Assembly: GCA_964017125.1 (NCBI GenBank)
Contig: OZ024909.1
Location: 53,428,914-53,492,913, forward strand
DNA length: 64,000 nucleotides
Direction of reading: 5' to 3'
DNA from: Flabesymbios commensalis
Taxonomy: Eukaryota; Annelida; Polychaeta; Terebellida; Flabelligeridae
A model generated the notes under the pieces. That model saw only the letters and a program-made list of their open reading frames with translations. It was not told the DNA's origin and did no database searches. Positions within the stretch are counted from its first letter, which is position 1, and the number at the start of each line of letters is the position of its first letter. Positions 1 to 11,806 of this stretch are shown piece by piece. The position numbers and the translations under genes were made by a program.

Positions 1-925
1 TTTAGTGGCCAAGATCACTTTTGTATCGGCTGACATAATTTTCAAAGTGGCTGTTATCACTTATTCAATGGCCAAGATCACCTTTGGAGTGGCTGAGATA
101 CCTTTTTAAAGTCGCTCTGATCACTTCTTCAATGGTCAAGATCACTTGTGTGGTGGCTGAGATAACTTGTAAAATGGTTGCAATCACTTCTTGGGGGATC
201 AAAATCACTCTTGTCATGGCTGAGATAACTTTTAGAATGGTTGTAATCACTTCCTCAGTGATCAAGATCAGTTTTGTAGTGGTTTAGATACATTTTAAAG
301 TCGCTTTGATCACTTCTTCAGTGGTCAAACTCACTTTTGTAGTGGCTGACATAAATTTTAGAATGGTTGTAATTACTTCTTCAGTGGTCAAGATCACTTT
401 TGTAGTGGTTTAGATCATTTTTAAAGTGGCTGTGGCCAAGATGACACTGTAATGGTTTAGATAACTTTTAAAATCGATCTGATCACTTCTTCAGTGGTCA
501 AGGTCACTTTTCTAGTGGCTGACATAACATTTAAAGTGGCTATGATCACTTCTTCAGTGGTCATGATAACTTGTGTAGTGGCTGAGATGATTTTTAAAGT
601 GGATGTGGTCACTCATTTAGTCGTCAAGACCAATTTTGTAGTGGCTTAGATCATTTTCAATGTGTGTGTAATCACTTCTGCAGTGTCCAAGATTACTTTT
701 GTAGTGGCTGAGGTAACTTTTACAGTGGTTGTAATTACTTCTTCGGTGGTGAAGATCACTTTTGTAGTGATTTAGATAATTTTTAAAGTGGCTGTAGTAA
801 TTTATTCAGTGGCCAAGATCACTTTGTAATGGCTTGGATAACTTTTTCAGTGGCTGACACCAGTTTGTTAGTGGCCAAGATCACCTTTGCAGTGGCTGAG
901 ATAACTTTCAAGGTGGCTGTGATCT
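1..925. repeat. 63-bp minisatellite, about 15 copies, runs off the left edge
   Basis: A diverged tandem array with period about 63 (GGCC/GGTC landmarks at 7, 70, 134). Each unit holds three related sub-units of about 21 bp of the form AGTGGCTGAGATAACTTTT. Open frames across it are by-products of the multiple-of-3 period. Confidence 0.85.
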
Positions 926-1079
926 CTGGAGTAAACACCAAAACAGTGTTTCTATAATGGTTATTACGTAGTACATGTTTAACAATTACAATAATTAGAG
1001 AGAACTGAATGTTCATTGTTTTAGAAGACAAAGCTTTAGGTCACAGGGGGGGGGGGGGCAAAGCTGAACAAACGCATAT

Positions 1080-1990
1080 GTTCTTGTCATTTTCACTGCT
1101 GCCATCTTAGATTCTATCTTAAAGTACTTAACATTACTTTTAGTGAATTCACTGAAAATTAAAATGCTAAATTACCAAGACCGTGTTTGTGAGATGGCTA
1201 TTATATATGTTCAATAAAGCATTTTAGAAGTATGCATTTATTTCATGGCGGCCATTTTGTAATCGCCTATAAGTATTAATTACTTAACAAATCTATCATT
1301 AATAACCTGAAATTGACTCATAGGACGTCTCGGAAATAAATAATACCGCTCATGGAGGTTTTCATACAGATATAGAATAGAGCGTGTGCTCATAAATTAT
1401 TTCCCTATGTTATTATACTTTTAATGGATATGGTGAAGATTACAAAATAAGATTAAACACATAAATCGTGTCTGTGAGACAACTGTGTAACAAACATGTT
1501 CAATAATGCATTTTACGATAATTACCGGCAATTGATTTCACAGCGACTATTTTGAAATAGGCCATAATTATTAATTATTCATTAATCATGCATTAATCAC
1601 CTGCTTTTTGTTCATGGGTACGTGTCTCTCAATAAAATGAAACCGCTCATGGAATTTTGAGCATTTTCTTCACAATTTTTTTGCGGCCATCTTGGATTTG
1701 ATGGTAAATATCACATTACAGTATTTGTAAATACCTAAGCAAGCATTAAAATGTAAGATTAGATACCAAAACTGTGAGTGTTATGTGAAATTTAGGAAAA
1801 CCATGTTCGATAATACATTTCAGGAGAAATCATGGATTTTACGACGGCCATTTTGAAATTGATCATAATGATCAATTACTCGAAAAAAACAAGCATTGGT
1901 AACCTAATTCTGACTTAAGGGGTGTATCTGAACCAAATGGTATTGCTCATGGAGATTTTCGTGCAGAAATGAACCTGTTGTCATAAACTA
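1080..1990. repeat. Diverged tandem triplication, unit about 300 bp
   Basis: Three units starting near 1085, 1395 and 1670 share the same landmark order: a GTGTGTGAGA-like block, TGTTCAATAATGCATTTTA, a GCGGCCATTTTG block, TAATTATTCATTAATCA and CCGCTCATGGAG. Identity is low, so it is old. Confidence 0.65.
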
Positions 1991-3136
1991 TATACAAAAA
2001 TATGGAAAAAATTGACAATTTTGAAAAACTGCATTTTGCAACATATCTACAATATCCAAAATAGCTCTTCGAAGTGGGATGCTACTGCAAAATTATATCT
2101 TTTTTACTATTTTATCTCTTCAGATATATGACCTGATGGATAGAAAAAACTAAATAAAACAATATTTGATTTAACTGGCCCAACATTGTGATAGAGTGAG
2201 AATGACGCGAAAATCATATTTAAGCATTTTGGCATTTTTTCCAATCTAATAATGTTACCTAGTTACCGACCATTCTCTATTTGCAGCTTATCTGGACTAT
2301 GTATTTTTTAATGTTGTATACGTAGGCCTACTGTATATTAATAATGATAATAACAATTTGTCCTCTTTCTTAAGTATTTTAACTGTACTAGCAAAGTTGA
2401 GTTACTTGACATGCTACCAATGATATGATGCAAATAGTATGCATGTATTTAACATGTTTAACCAGTTCTCATTATCCTAGACTGGATTTTGGCGGCCATG
2501 CATCTTGAATTTTACACTTTTTCGAACACGAATTCCGCGGAACTTTTAATATGCGTTTTAGGAGTGCATTCTGAGTAGTTCCTGAAAAAACATCAGCTTG
2601 TTACGAAATTATTCATAAAACTGGTATAGTACATGTAGACGTACGTATAGCTTTCTATGGAGAATGGGAAGTGTGCGACGCTGGCCCAACATTCTATCAT
2701 CATTTAATATTATTTTGTTCAGCGTCTTGCGTTTTCAGGTTCGCCAGGTTCAGACACTGAAACCTAGCCTCATCGTCACTATCCAGTTACATGATTACAA
2801 TCAATATGTATTGTGTACATTGAGAACTGAAAAGAGCAATTCGCGTTATTTGTAATAATATGTGTAGCAAAAGAACGCTTTTTGAGGTTACTATTACTTA
2901 ATATTTAAATTTAATACATTAATAGATTTAAGAAACATTTACATCTCCAAATACTTTCGCCTAAAGACCGTGTGCGTGTGTATATAATACGAAATGGGAT
3001 TAACATAAACTAAAATAATTTGTCTGTGTGTCGCGCGATGGGGTACAAACAATACCCCATTGTATGATAACTGTTAATGCATAGGTTACTGCCTCGGATG
3101 ATGAAGTTGAGGTTGACCACAGGCCATAGACGCCAA
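1991..3136. other. Intergenic, no gene seen
   Basis: AT-rich. It contains one more GGCGGCCATG motif near 2493 and a MITE-like core (GACGCTGGCCCAACATTC) near 2678. Short open frames show no family resemblance. Confidence 0.5.
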
Positions 3137-3140
3137 TTAA

Positions 3141-3215
3141 ACCCCTTCAGCACAATTTATTTGTAATTTTCACCCACTGTCGCTACTGCGATCCACAACC
3201 TCAAAATAGAAAGGG
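3141..3215. mobile_element. Deleted piggyBac-like MITE remnant
   Basis: Starts after TTAA with CCCCTTCAGCAC, keeps the TTTTCACCCACT and CGATCCACAAC core of the family seen at 51871, and ends AAAGGGTTGA. Most of the right half is missing. Confidence 0.45.
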
Positions 3216-3439
3216 TTGATGGATGTGATTGATTTACTGTCACAAGTGCAGATTTAAATTCAAGAACAATTATACTTTTTAAATAAAAAACACTGTGATT
3301 TGCACTGATTATGCCTAATTTCCATCTACCACGGCATAGTATTTAACGAAATGATGATTGTAAGGATGAAAGTGTATTTTAGAAATCCATTACGGTGCGC
3401 AAAAGTCGCATAATGACCTTGGACGAGATGCATCGCTGG

Positions 3440-3540
3440 TGACAACAAAACAATACGTTGAACGATGTTGGGCCACCATCTGCGACGCTTCCCCAACATT
3501 TAACCAGTATTGGTTCAACGTCTCGTGTTTGCCGTTATAG
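3440..3540. mobile_element. CAGCAAACAC-family MITE copy
   Basis: Palindromic core GATGTTGGGCCACCATC, GCGACGCTTCCCCAACATT and outer TTGGTTCAACGTCTCGTG. It lies just upstream of the SLC16-like gene. Confidence 0.6.
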
Positions 3541-3663
3541 ACACAAACCATCCAGAGTTTTAGCTATTGGTAGATGTATTGGACACATCTTTATTATTAG
3601 CTAATTAGGATAAACGTAAATCTGTGCCCTACACAATATGATGACCCGAGATAGTTGTTAAAC

Positions 3664-3856
3664 ATGACCATCTGTGGCAGTGACCAGTTCAGACGATGGA
3701 CCGTGGTGGTAGCTTGTTCGGCATTACAGATCTACACAGGAGGATGCGAATACATGTTTGGTGTCCTTCTGGTCGAGCTCCAACAGGAATATGACGAGGG
3801 AGAGTCAACCTTGGCCTGGGTGGGCTCTGTACATCTCGCTGTCTTATGTCTCAGCG
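3664..3856 (+). CDS. SLC16-like exon 1 (TM1-TM2)
   Basis: Encodes residues 1-64 plus one base. It holds TM1, the FGVLLVEL segment and the TLAWVGSVHLAVLCLSG helix typical of MCT TM2. The donor is GGTAAGC at 3857. The open frame upstream has only a TTG in frame, so ATG 3664 is preferred. Confidence 0.82.
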
Positions 3857-6800
3857 GTAAGCTACATTAATAATTATTCACTTACAGACTGCCTTATACA
3901 ATTTGAGTTTGCTGCACAGCTGTATTCCCATTCGCAATTAGTACCTGACTAATAAGCGACATTATGGCAGATAAAAGTGTTGATGATCATACATTGCAAA
4001 AAAGTGTTGATGATCATACATTGCAAATTGGGTAATTGGGGTATAATTATATATGTCTTCGGTGGCTGGATGGCAGGAAATAACCAATTATATAGAGGAT
4101 TTGAATATATAGTGCAAAAGTACCTGTGTATGCTGCGAATGTCGTGCAAGGATGGATTTACAATGGTTGGGTTAGTTGGTGTGTATTTTGAGACGGTCAA
4201 ATTACATTGTTACTTCTTAGAAACAAATTATAATGTTATTTTTAAATTTATCCATGTCTGAATGACGACCACATGAACCAACACTGTGCACCACTGTGTT
4301 AAGACCTTTTGATTTTATGAATTATTCACACTAATATGCGTTAAGATGTGTGTTTATGTGATTGAAATTATTATTTGTTGAGATTTTAATACTTTGTACT
4401 TGTTGCGGATGAAAATTCAATCTATACGATCCAGTGCCCGGTCAACCTATTATTGACCACAAAACGGATGGCTATGGTTATTTTCTGTTGCAATTTTCTT
4501 GTATCCACAAGCTATTACACAACCACGAGCGTTATTTGAAGAGGCGGGGCCTGTAGGGTCATATGACCGTCCATAACTATTCCGGAGCACGCTCTGTAAT
4601 AAAAATGCCTTACCGGGCCATTAACCTGTTTACACTAACAAACAAAACATTTATAATTCAAGGAAGCTACTGTCTGTCAGCATGATGTCTCATGGGCTGG
4701 AACACTATCACGCAAGAAATAAAGGAATGTAAAACCAAACTGGGGCTTACCAGAAAGAAACAGGACGCTACATATCGGGATCTATGTGACATATTCCACG
4801 GCAAGATGGATAATAAACTGTCCGTACAAACTATAACCATCAGTGAGGCCCTATCTAGTGATTAAAACGTGAAGTGAGAAAACCGTGAGAAAACCTTTGG
4901 TCTCTATGGTTTAAATGCAAATATTTCGGCGTTGTGAGGGGTAAAGTTGAAACATGAATAACGCACTGGTAATTTTTCCACAGGGCGGTAGAACGTGATT
5001 CAGAAACACAACGCACAAAACAAAAACTGTTTATTTTGATACAACAATGTGTGCCCTAGCTGTCATTAATTAGGTTAATAGTATATTTTTCTTCAATAAA
5101 ACAAGGAAGAGTGTTGTGATTTTAGATGTGAGACCTTGTTAAATAGGTAGCTTTCACATAATCCCATGACCTGTCTCAGTAGCTGTAAATTATCCTCGAA
5201 TGCTCAGTTTGTATCAAGCTTTCAGAGAGAAGAATAATGGAAATAATTATGGTCTCCATTATATTGCTTGAAATTGTAATGAGCACCGACTCACGCTCAT
5301 TCATCGCATTGTTTCAGTGACATGATGTTTAGTACATAATTATGAAAACTACACACTAAACAGATTATTTTTAAAGCCCTAATAAGGACAACATGAACAA
5401 CATAGCTAATTACATCTTACCAGAAGTAGGGTTTTCTATAATATGAATCATCGTTACCAGATTTCTCAGTTGTAGGTTAAATGACGATTTATGTGTAAGC
5501 TGGCAGTCATTTAGGGTTTTGTTCTGTATAAAAAATATAGTCCTCGTCCAACGAATATGGTGTTCACATTAGGTCTCTAGCTTAGTCATTGGATGAGTGC
5601 CTTAGGGGTTTTGTCAAGTTAAAAAGCCAAAAAAAAAGCAATTTTATTAACTTATTACCTGTACAATTGAATTTTACATGGCGTATGCAGCTTTTGTAAT
5701 TCGCTGTCTTTTATTTATTCTAACTTTACAATCAGTACTATAAGTTTAGTTAAAGCTTTAAAAATGTTAAATGTTCTTTTACTTCACTTTTACATAGCTT
5801 CGTCCATTACGAATTTTATCCTGTTTTTAGTATGTACAGCGATCCAGAACATTTTTTGGATGGACCGCTTTATAAATGCTTTTGTAATAATAATAATAAT
5901 AATATCTCGGATTTTTATTTTTTTTCAACTTGACAAGACCCCTTACCCGGTAAACACAAAACATTTGGATAACATTTGTACAATGTTTGACCAATGTCGA
6001 AGACGTTGGGCCGGTGTTGTACAAATGTTTTTTTGTTTGCTGGGTAACCCACCACACTTAAATGAAAGGCATATTCGAGTCACAACCCGCCAGTTACAAT
6101 TGCCAAGACAAGCTACCCTGGTTATATTTCCCTCAAATTTGTTCTTCCATCTCCTGAGTTGCAGGTTTCATTATTATCCCGTTGAGATTCTACGTTGACG
6201 CTGACTGGAGTGAGATAGCTACGTTGGGTAGCGCACTGACAACCATAGGCTTACTCACTTCTGCACTCTCTACTAATGTATCAACATTGTACTTCACATA
6301 TGGATTTCTAGTTGGTATGTGATTGGGTTACAAGTATATTAAATATAAATCCATGTCTAGACATTCACACGTTAAACAGTCGATGTCAAAACATATTTTT
6401 ATCAATGTCAACAGATCGTGGGCACATTTTAAATTATTATAGTTTTTGATACCTTACATGATTGCACATTGAGTAACATGGTTGTGATTTGGCTTGCTGG
6501 GACATTTCTAGCTGTAATTGATTATAAACACCGCTATGTCTATATTACAGGAGCAGGGGGTGGTCTGCAGTATGTGGCCAGTACAGTAAGGTCTTTGGAG
6601 GTTTCTGGCAATATGAAGACACTGGCTAGTGGCATAGCATCAGCAGGAACCGCCATTGGTGTTATTCTCATTGGCCAAGTTAGAGGGGTGACTATGACCC
6701 AATTAGGATGGAGGAAGGGTCTCCTTGTGGAAATAGCGTTCCTTGGTATATCTCTGCCATGTGGATTACTTCTGAAAATAAGGACGACAGAGAACTCCAC

Positions 6801-9709
6801 AACAGATAAGAAAAGTGAGTATATTTTACCGCCCAGTCCTGATGTGAAATATCTTGTGGATCATAGTGCAACTGATGAAGAATGTGCATCTTACAAACTT
6901 GATACTCGCAGTGATGCTTCACTGAACTCGCTTGGAATTGACGGACAAGCAATGGTACGTGAAACAGAGAATTACCTGAGCTTAGGAGAACAAATTAAAT
7001 ATTTGTTGACAGACGTGGTGTTCTACCTGACGTTATTGTGTGCTTTCCTGATAATTCATCCAATGTATGGATCTATACACTATCTACCAGGATTAGTGGA
7101 GACGTGCCTAGAACTCACCCCACAACAAGTGTCCTCAATAACCACAGTAGTGGGTTCTGTCTCCCTGGTGACCAGGATTATACTGGGGGTCATTAGTAAC
7201 CATGACGTCGAGGTCAGGTACGTGTTGTATGTGGGAATCAATGTGATATCTGCTGCATCATCCTGTTTTATTGGAGTGTGGAGTACATTCCATCTGATGA
7301 TTGCATGCGCAGCTCTCTCTGGAGTTATGATAGGTGAGACACATTACGTATGTATCCAGGTCTGTAAAAAGGAGATATCACATGGGATATTCTGGGAGTC
7401 AGGGGCTGGTGTCTCTAATAAAATATTTGATTCGTAGGCAGTGAGGTCAATATGTTTTGTAGATTAGATTTCATAAACTGAATCATTATTTCTTATCATT
7501 TCATGGGATTTTAAACTTTTTAATTTTAGTTATGTGATTATTAAAATTTAGAACTAAATTTTAAAAAAATTAACAATTCAATTTCAATATCATCCTAACT
7601 TTCTGATACCGTGTAGAATATGATCTTTTGAACCATCTTGAACCCTTCGCTTCTTTTTCTAAATCCTGAACCCGCCCGTGTGAATTACTATTGGAATTGG
7701 GAGTATTGTGCGTGGCATACATAACAGTGATAGTTGGCATCAGCTATGGTTAGCAATAAAATAAGTCAATTGCAATTCTTAAATTTATGACATACCAGAA
7801 AAAAAAAAAGTATATCTAATTAATGGCAGTGGCTAATGTCAGTGGCAAAGTTTACCCCTCCTAACACATAGATCATCATCTCCTTACATTTCCCAACTTA
7901 ACATGCTCAATTAAAGTAAACCTACAATAAAATCGAAATATAGCTCAAACGCATGGGTAACAGTTGGGTACTTGGTGGCTACTAGAACCTTAGCGTTGAG
8001 TGTTAGATTCAAACATATTTGGATATTATAATGTGAAAATGATTAGGTAGTGTATATGAGATTGAGATTGTAATACTAAAATACAAACAAACAGAAGAGG
8101 ACATTATCCTCTTTGGGTTTCATTATAATCGTGATAATTATGACATAGACTATGCTAGTCAATTGTACATCCCGCATTGTCCTTATTCATTGTGTACTTT
8201 TTTTCTGAAATGTATGTCCTATGCCACATTTTAAAGCCAAATATAGCTTCCATTTTGAACAAATCATAGGATAAGCATATAATTGAGCGCGAAAATGATC
8301 AAAATAATACGCTATGTTATCTTTTTTAAAAGAGACCAACGCGAAGGCGAACTCGAACGTCGAATCGAAAAAGTGTATCACTGATCAGATTTTTCTCGCA
8401 CCGGTTTTGCATGAATGGGAAATTCAGGAAAATAAACGTTGAATTTCGCGCCTGATCGCGTCTGTTGTGGCAACCCAGCAAACACAAAACATTTGTATAA
8501 CATTTGTGGAATGTTGGATCAAGGTCGAAGACGTTGGGCCGACGTTGTAAACATATAAATATATAAATATTTTGTGTTTGGCGCCTTTATGCCCACAACA
8601 TCCGCTAAATCTGTGGCCAATTGTCTAAATTGTCCGTTGATCTCAGGCTTTTACTTACATTATCTATATATAATATATTATCGATTTTGTTATTATCATT
8701 GAGTGGCTTAAAATATGTTCTCAATGTCTGAGAGTTATTGATTACCAGCTCACTAATTTAGAAGTTGAAGTAGAATGCATCGACCATTTTTAAACATGCT
8801 TCAAGTAATTGTCTATCCCAGCGTGTGTCGGCATATGTCACTGATGTGCTTTTAACGTATACGATATTTGCCTACTTTATATGCAGCGACAAATAAGTGT
8901 ATATGTAGGCCTATATACTGTATAATTTATATGTAATATATATATATATATATATACATTTATACAAATTATGTTACTTGGAAATAACTTTTAACATGTT
9001 TGATGATGTCAACAAAACATATGTCTGTATGTCTATCTGCATACGCATTATATTGAAACTTTCAAATACTAAATTTTCTCGATTGTTCCACAGCTATTGG
9101 AAGGCCCAAATGTATACATAGCATTGCAAATTGTTTGTTTTCAGGTAGGGCCTACTTTATTTAGTGTTATATTATGACTTTACATCAAAAAGCCTATATT
9201 CCTATGTGTATATTCCTATGTATTTTTTATTTTATTGTAGCTACAATCGCATCTTTGTACCCTGTGTTGTTACTAGATCTTTTTGGACCAGTCTTCATCA
9301 CTCTTGTAATTTACTCTGTAACAGCAGCGTGCGCTTTGTCCTATTTAATAGGATTTCCACTGTTAGGTAAGTAGATTGGGCAGGTCTTGGATGGTGGCAA
9401 GTGATCACTGATTTAAATGGAAAATACAGTTTCTATAAAAATATTTATAGTTTTGCCAATTTGTGGTACCCAGCAAACACAAAACATTTGCATAACATTT
9501 GTACAACATCGGCCCAACTTCGACGTTGGTCCAACATTGTACAAATGTTATACATTTACTGGGTATATAATGATGATTTTGTGTTTTTAGGTTTGGTGGT
9601 GGAGACGTCAGGCTATGCTGCAGTGTATCCTGTAATTGGTTTACTCCAAATAGCCTCATGTGGTGTCTGTCTTGTTATACCCTTAGTTACACGTTTACGG
9701 AAGCGGTGA
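3664..9709 (+). CDS. SLC16/monocarboxylate-transporter-like protein, 5 exons, 456 aa
   Basis: Predicted plasma-membrane transporter of the major facilitator superfamily. I join exons 3664-3856, 6165-6314, 6551-7333, 9241-9366 and 9591-9709; all four introns are phase 1 with GT-AG borders and the joined frame is open to the TGA. Family signs: TM1 region with the conserved Trp (RRWTVVVACS) followed by the FGVLLVEL segment; TM4-5 GAGGGLQYV then LASGIASAGTAIG; a hydrophilic central loop (about residues 195-255); TM8 Arg in TRIILGVIS; TM10 YPVLLLDLFGP; a basic C-terminus (TRLRKR). Length matches SLC16 proteins. The usual DGGWGW lead-in of TM1 is absent, so it is a divergent member and the substrate cannot be read from sequence; it could be an orphan MCT. 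The start is the first ATG that leaves a short N-terminus before TM1. A polyA signal AATAAA lies at 9902. Confidence 0.85.
3857..6164 (+). other. SLC16-like intron 1
   Basis: 2.3 kb intron. It holds a perfect tandem duplication of a 26-bp unit (AAAGTGTTGATGATCATACA...) at 3976-4027 and a MITE at 5945-6046. The rest is unremarkable AT-rich DNA. Confidence 0.7.
5945..6046. mobile_element. CAGCAAACAC-family MITE in SLC16-like intron 1
   Basis: Near-perfect inverted repeat: left TACCCGGTAAACACAAAACA, right TTTGTTTGCTGGGTA, with a core GACCAATGTCGAAGACGTTG. TA on both sides suggests a Tc1/mariner-type target site. Confidence 0.8.
6165..6314 (+). CDS. SLC16-like exon 2 (TM3-TM4)
   Basis: Encodes about residues 65-115. 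The acceptor follows TTGCAG and the donor is GTATGT at 6315. The text ATLGSALTTIGLLTSAL then LYFTYGFLVG is the usual MCT TM3-TM4 pattern. The phase joins exactly to exons 1 and 3. The acceptor lies only about 120 bp after a MITE copy. Confidence 0.8.
6551..7333 (+). CDS. SLC16-like exon 3 (TM4-TM9 and central loop)
   Basis: Encodes about residues 115-376, the largest exon. It contains the glycine-rich TM4 end, the LASGIASAGTAIG helix, a QLGWRKGLL turn, the hydrophilic loop with several acidic residues, and TM7-TM9 with the conserved TM8 Arg. The donor GTGAGA starts at 7334; the open frame beyond is intron read-through. Confidence 0.87.
8473..8582. mobile_element. CAGCAAACAC-family MITE in SLC16-like intron 3
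   Basis: Left end CCCAGCAAACACAAAACATT, core GAAGACGTTGGGCCGACGTT, right end degraded and extended by an ATAAATAT run before TTTTGTGTTTGG. Confidence 0.75.
8938..8956. repeat. (TA)n microsatellite
   Basis: A pure TA dinucleotide run in SLC16-like intron 3. Confidence 0.9.
9241..9366 (+). CDS. SLC16-like exon 4 (TM10-TM11)
   Basis: Encodes about residues 376-418. The acceptor is TTTATTGTAG and the donor GTAAGT. YPVLLLDLFGP and YLIGFPLLG match MCT TM10 and the start of TM11. The reading frame needed is the second of two overlapping open frames here, fixed by the phase-1 junctions. Confidence 0.82.
9467..9565. mobile_element. CAGCAAACAC-family MITE in SLC16-like intron 4
   Basis: TA-flanked: left CCCAGCAAACACAAAACATT, right TTATACATTTACTGGG, core CATCGGCCCAACTTCGACG. 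It ends 25 bp before the acceptor of the last exon. Confidence 0.8.
9591..9709 (+). CDS. SLC16-like exon 5 (TM12, C-terminus and stop)
   Basis: Encodes about residues 418-456. The acceptor is GTGTTTTTAG. It holds the ETSGYAAVYPVIG turn, TM12 and the basic tail TRLRKR before TGA at 9707. The 224-bp intron before it consists largely of one MITE copy. Confidence 0.82.
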
Positions 9710-9901
9710 AAGAAAGGCGACGACAATAGTAGTTATATGATAGTAATAGTGATTATTTTATCTTTGTGGATCTTCCACAGTCAGCCATGATGACCTACTG
9801 AACCCTGTCGATAGTGAAGTTGTGCAAATATTGTGTCAATATTGAAATACACAGTGGGGGATTGCAATTGTTTTTGTGTACTAGCCTTAATCTCATAATG
9901 T

Positions 9902-9907
9902 AATAAA
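9902..9907 (+). promoter_or_regulatory. Probable polyadenylation signal of the SLC16-like gene
   Basis: Canonical AATAAA 193 bp after the stop codon, on the gene strand. It is the first such hexamer after the stop. Confidence 0.5.
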
Positions 9908-9984
9908 CGAAAATATGAGCTAATTAATTAGCCATTGCGTAATTGACAGCATACTCACTAGGGCGATGAGGCTATCATTCACCA

Positions 9985-10325
9985 CAATTCATGAACTCTC
10001 ATGAGCAAACCATGAACTAAATTGAGACTTCAAGCTCATAACAATCCATCACAGTTCATGAAACTGTCACTCATGAACTCTCATGAACTAGCCATGAACT
10101 GAATTAAGACTTATCAAGTCCATAATAATTCATTAAAGTTCATGAAACTCTCTCATGAACTTTAACGAGCAAACCATGTACTAAATTGGCACTTAATTAT
10201 CAAGTTCATGACAATTCATCACAGTTCATGAAACTGTCTCTCATGAACTTCCATGAATAAACTATGTATTGAATTGATCCTACCAAGTTCATAAAAAATC
10301 ATCAAAGTTCATCACTTGATAAACT
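9985..10325. repeat. Tandem repeat, unit about 80-85 bp, 4 copies
   Basis: Repeats of TCATGAACTCTCATGA..., then a CCATGAACTAAATTGA block and a CACAGTTCATGAAACTGTC block. Each unit is itself rich in the palindrome TTCATGAA. Confidence 0.75.
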
Positions 10326-10332
10326 TCATCTC

Positions 10333-10775
10333 ACCGGGAAGGCTGTTAGCCAGCCCTGTGATTGCATATCGACCTGTAGAGGAGTGAATGTTATGACATT
10401 CCTAGGCTGTTAGCCTGACCCGGTTTTATTGAAATCACATCGTCCTGCATAGAGGTGAATAAAAACAATTACTTTACTTTCTTATGCTGTTTGCTGATGG
10501 GGATTTGTTACGACATTCCTAGGCTGTTAGCCTGTGAAGTTATTCACTTCACATGGTCACATGTGCCCAGAAAACATGACACATCTATCCAATGTTTGAC
10601 CAATGTTTGACCAATGTTGGCCCAACGTCGTAGACGGTGGGCCAGCATTTGACAAACATTGGGTCGATGTGTCGTGTGTGTTGGGAATGTCTCAACTTTA
10701 TTAGGCTATTAGCCTTACCCTGGTATTGATTGCGACATAGACCTGCAGTGTGTGTGAAGGTGATGCCATTCCTTG
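10333..10775. repeat. GGCTGTTAGCC tandem repeat split by a MITE
   Basis: Units begin with AGGCTGTTAGCC at about 10340, 10404, 10520 and 10702 and continue with TGATTGC-CATCGACCTG and GTGAATGTTATGACATTCC blocks. The last unit is separated from the others by the MITE at 10565-10687. Confidence 0.65.
10565..10687. mobile_element. CAGCAAACAC-family MITE nested in a tandem repeat
   Basis: Ends GCCCAGAAAACATGACACAT and GATGTGTCGTGTGTGTTGGG, with core TTGGCCCAACGTCGTAGACG. The GACCAATGTTT block is duplicated. Confidence 0.75.
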
Positions 10776-11686
10776 TTGATTGAACTGATCCCATTATAGC
10801 CTATCCGCTCCAGAAATAGTCCATAATATAATTGATGTTGATGGGGTTTCACATGAATGTAAGGCCCAGGGGATATTTATGTCATTATTGTTGTCCATAT
10901 TGGGGGTCAGGGTAAATCCACTATGGGCAATGTTCATAAAGGTGCATAGATTAGTATTGCATATCAGGCAGATTATGGATATTAAACGGGTGTACTGGTG
11001 ATTTATAGAGAATATTGGTGACTATTCAGTCTGATTTAATGTGACCATTTGTATTTAATGTGCATGGGTATTGGGAATTCGTGTTATCTAGATTGGTGAT
11101 TGGTAATCTAATTGGTGAATCATAACCTCACAATGTGACTTAATCTGATTTATCGTGATTACTATTCAATGTTCAATGTTAGTGAGAATTCAGGGTATTC
11201 AGCTTGATTGTGATTGATCTAATCAGGGTATTTTGCTTGTTGGTGGACCTCAATGATAATATATAGCAGTAAAGTGATTCAATGTGTAGGCCTTATGACT
11301 CTGAGAATCACTGTTTATTATACATTCAAGTGTGTTTTGTTTGAGAATAAATTTGTATTATTTTGTTGTATAACTGTGGTTCTCATATTCTGTAGGCGAT
11401 TAGATTTGTTTCTATTCGCAACTTTCGCTGTTACTTGTAACCGAGTGCGTTTTTTAAAGTTCTTCGGAGTTACCTCATTTTCATAGGTATTTTACGGGTA
11501 GTGCAGCATCGTCCTTTCGGGTATTTTCTGTTTGAGCACATACAACGCTCCTGGCAATTGCCAGTGGTGTTAGAAATAATTGGGACATAAGTGGTTTCGC
11601 GAGATACGCGATTTAGAGCCTAAAATCTCAGTCACAAACTACCATATTGCCGTTCGTGCGGAACGCGTTAGTATGACACCTTTGGG
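10776..11686. other. Intergenic, no gene seen
   Basis: AT-rich sequence with diffuse ATTGGTGATTGGTAATCTAA-type simple repeats between about 10920 and 11250. No open frame shows a family resemblance. Confidence 0.45.
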
Positions 11687-11806
11687 AAAATGAAATGAAT
11701 CGGGCTTTAGACCACCTTTGTGCACATATAGGCTGAAATGGGCCAGGAGAACATCCTGAGGATGGTGAGATGATTGAGATGACACTGTCCTCCAGACACA
11801 GGATTC
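11687..11806 (-). mobile_element. SINE 3' tail joined to a LINE fragment
   Basis: On the minus strand it matches the last 120 bp of the complete SINE at 12939-13254, through GATTCATTTCATTTT at its 3' end. It begins at AATCCTGTGTCTGGAGGACA, directly abutting LINE reverse-transcriptase sequence in the same orientation. Confidence 0.75.

Noticed and set aside
9093-9143. Extra SLC16-like mini-exon between exons 3 and 4
   Set aside because: It has AG and GT borders and a possible phase, but the joined protein without it already matches MCT TM9-TM10 spacing; including it would insert unrelated residues.
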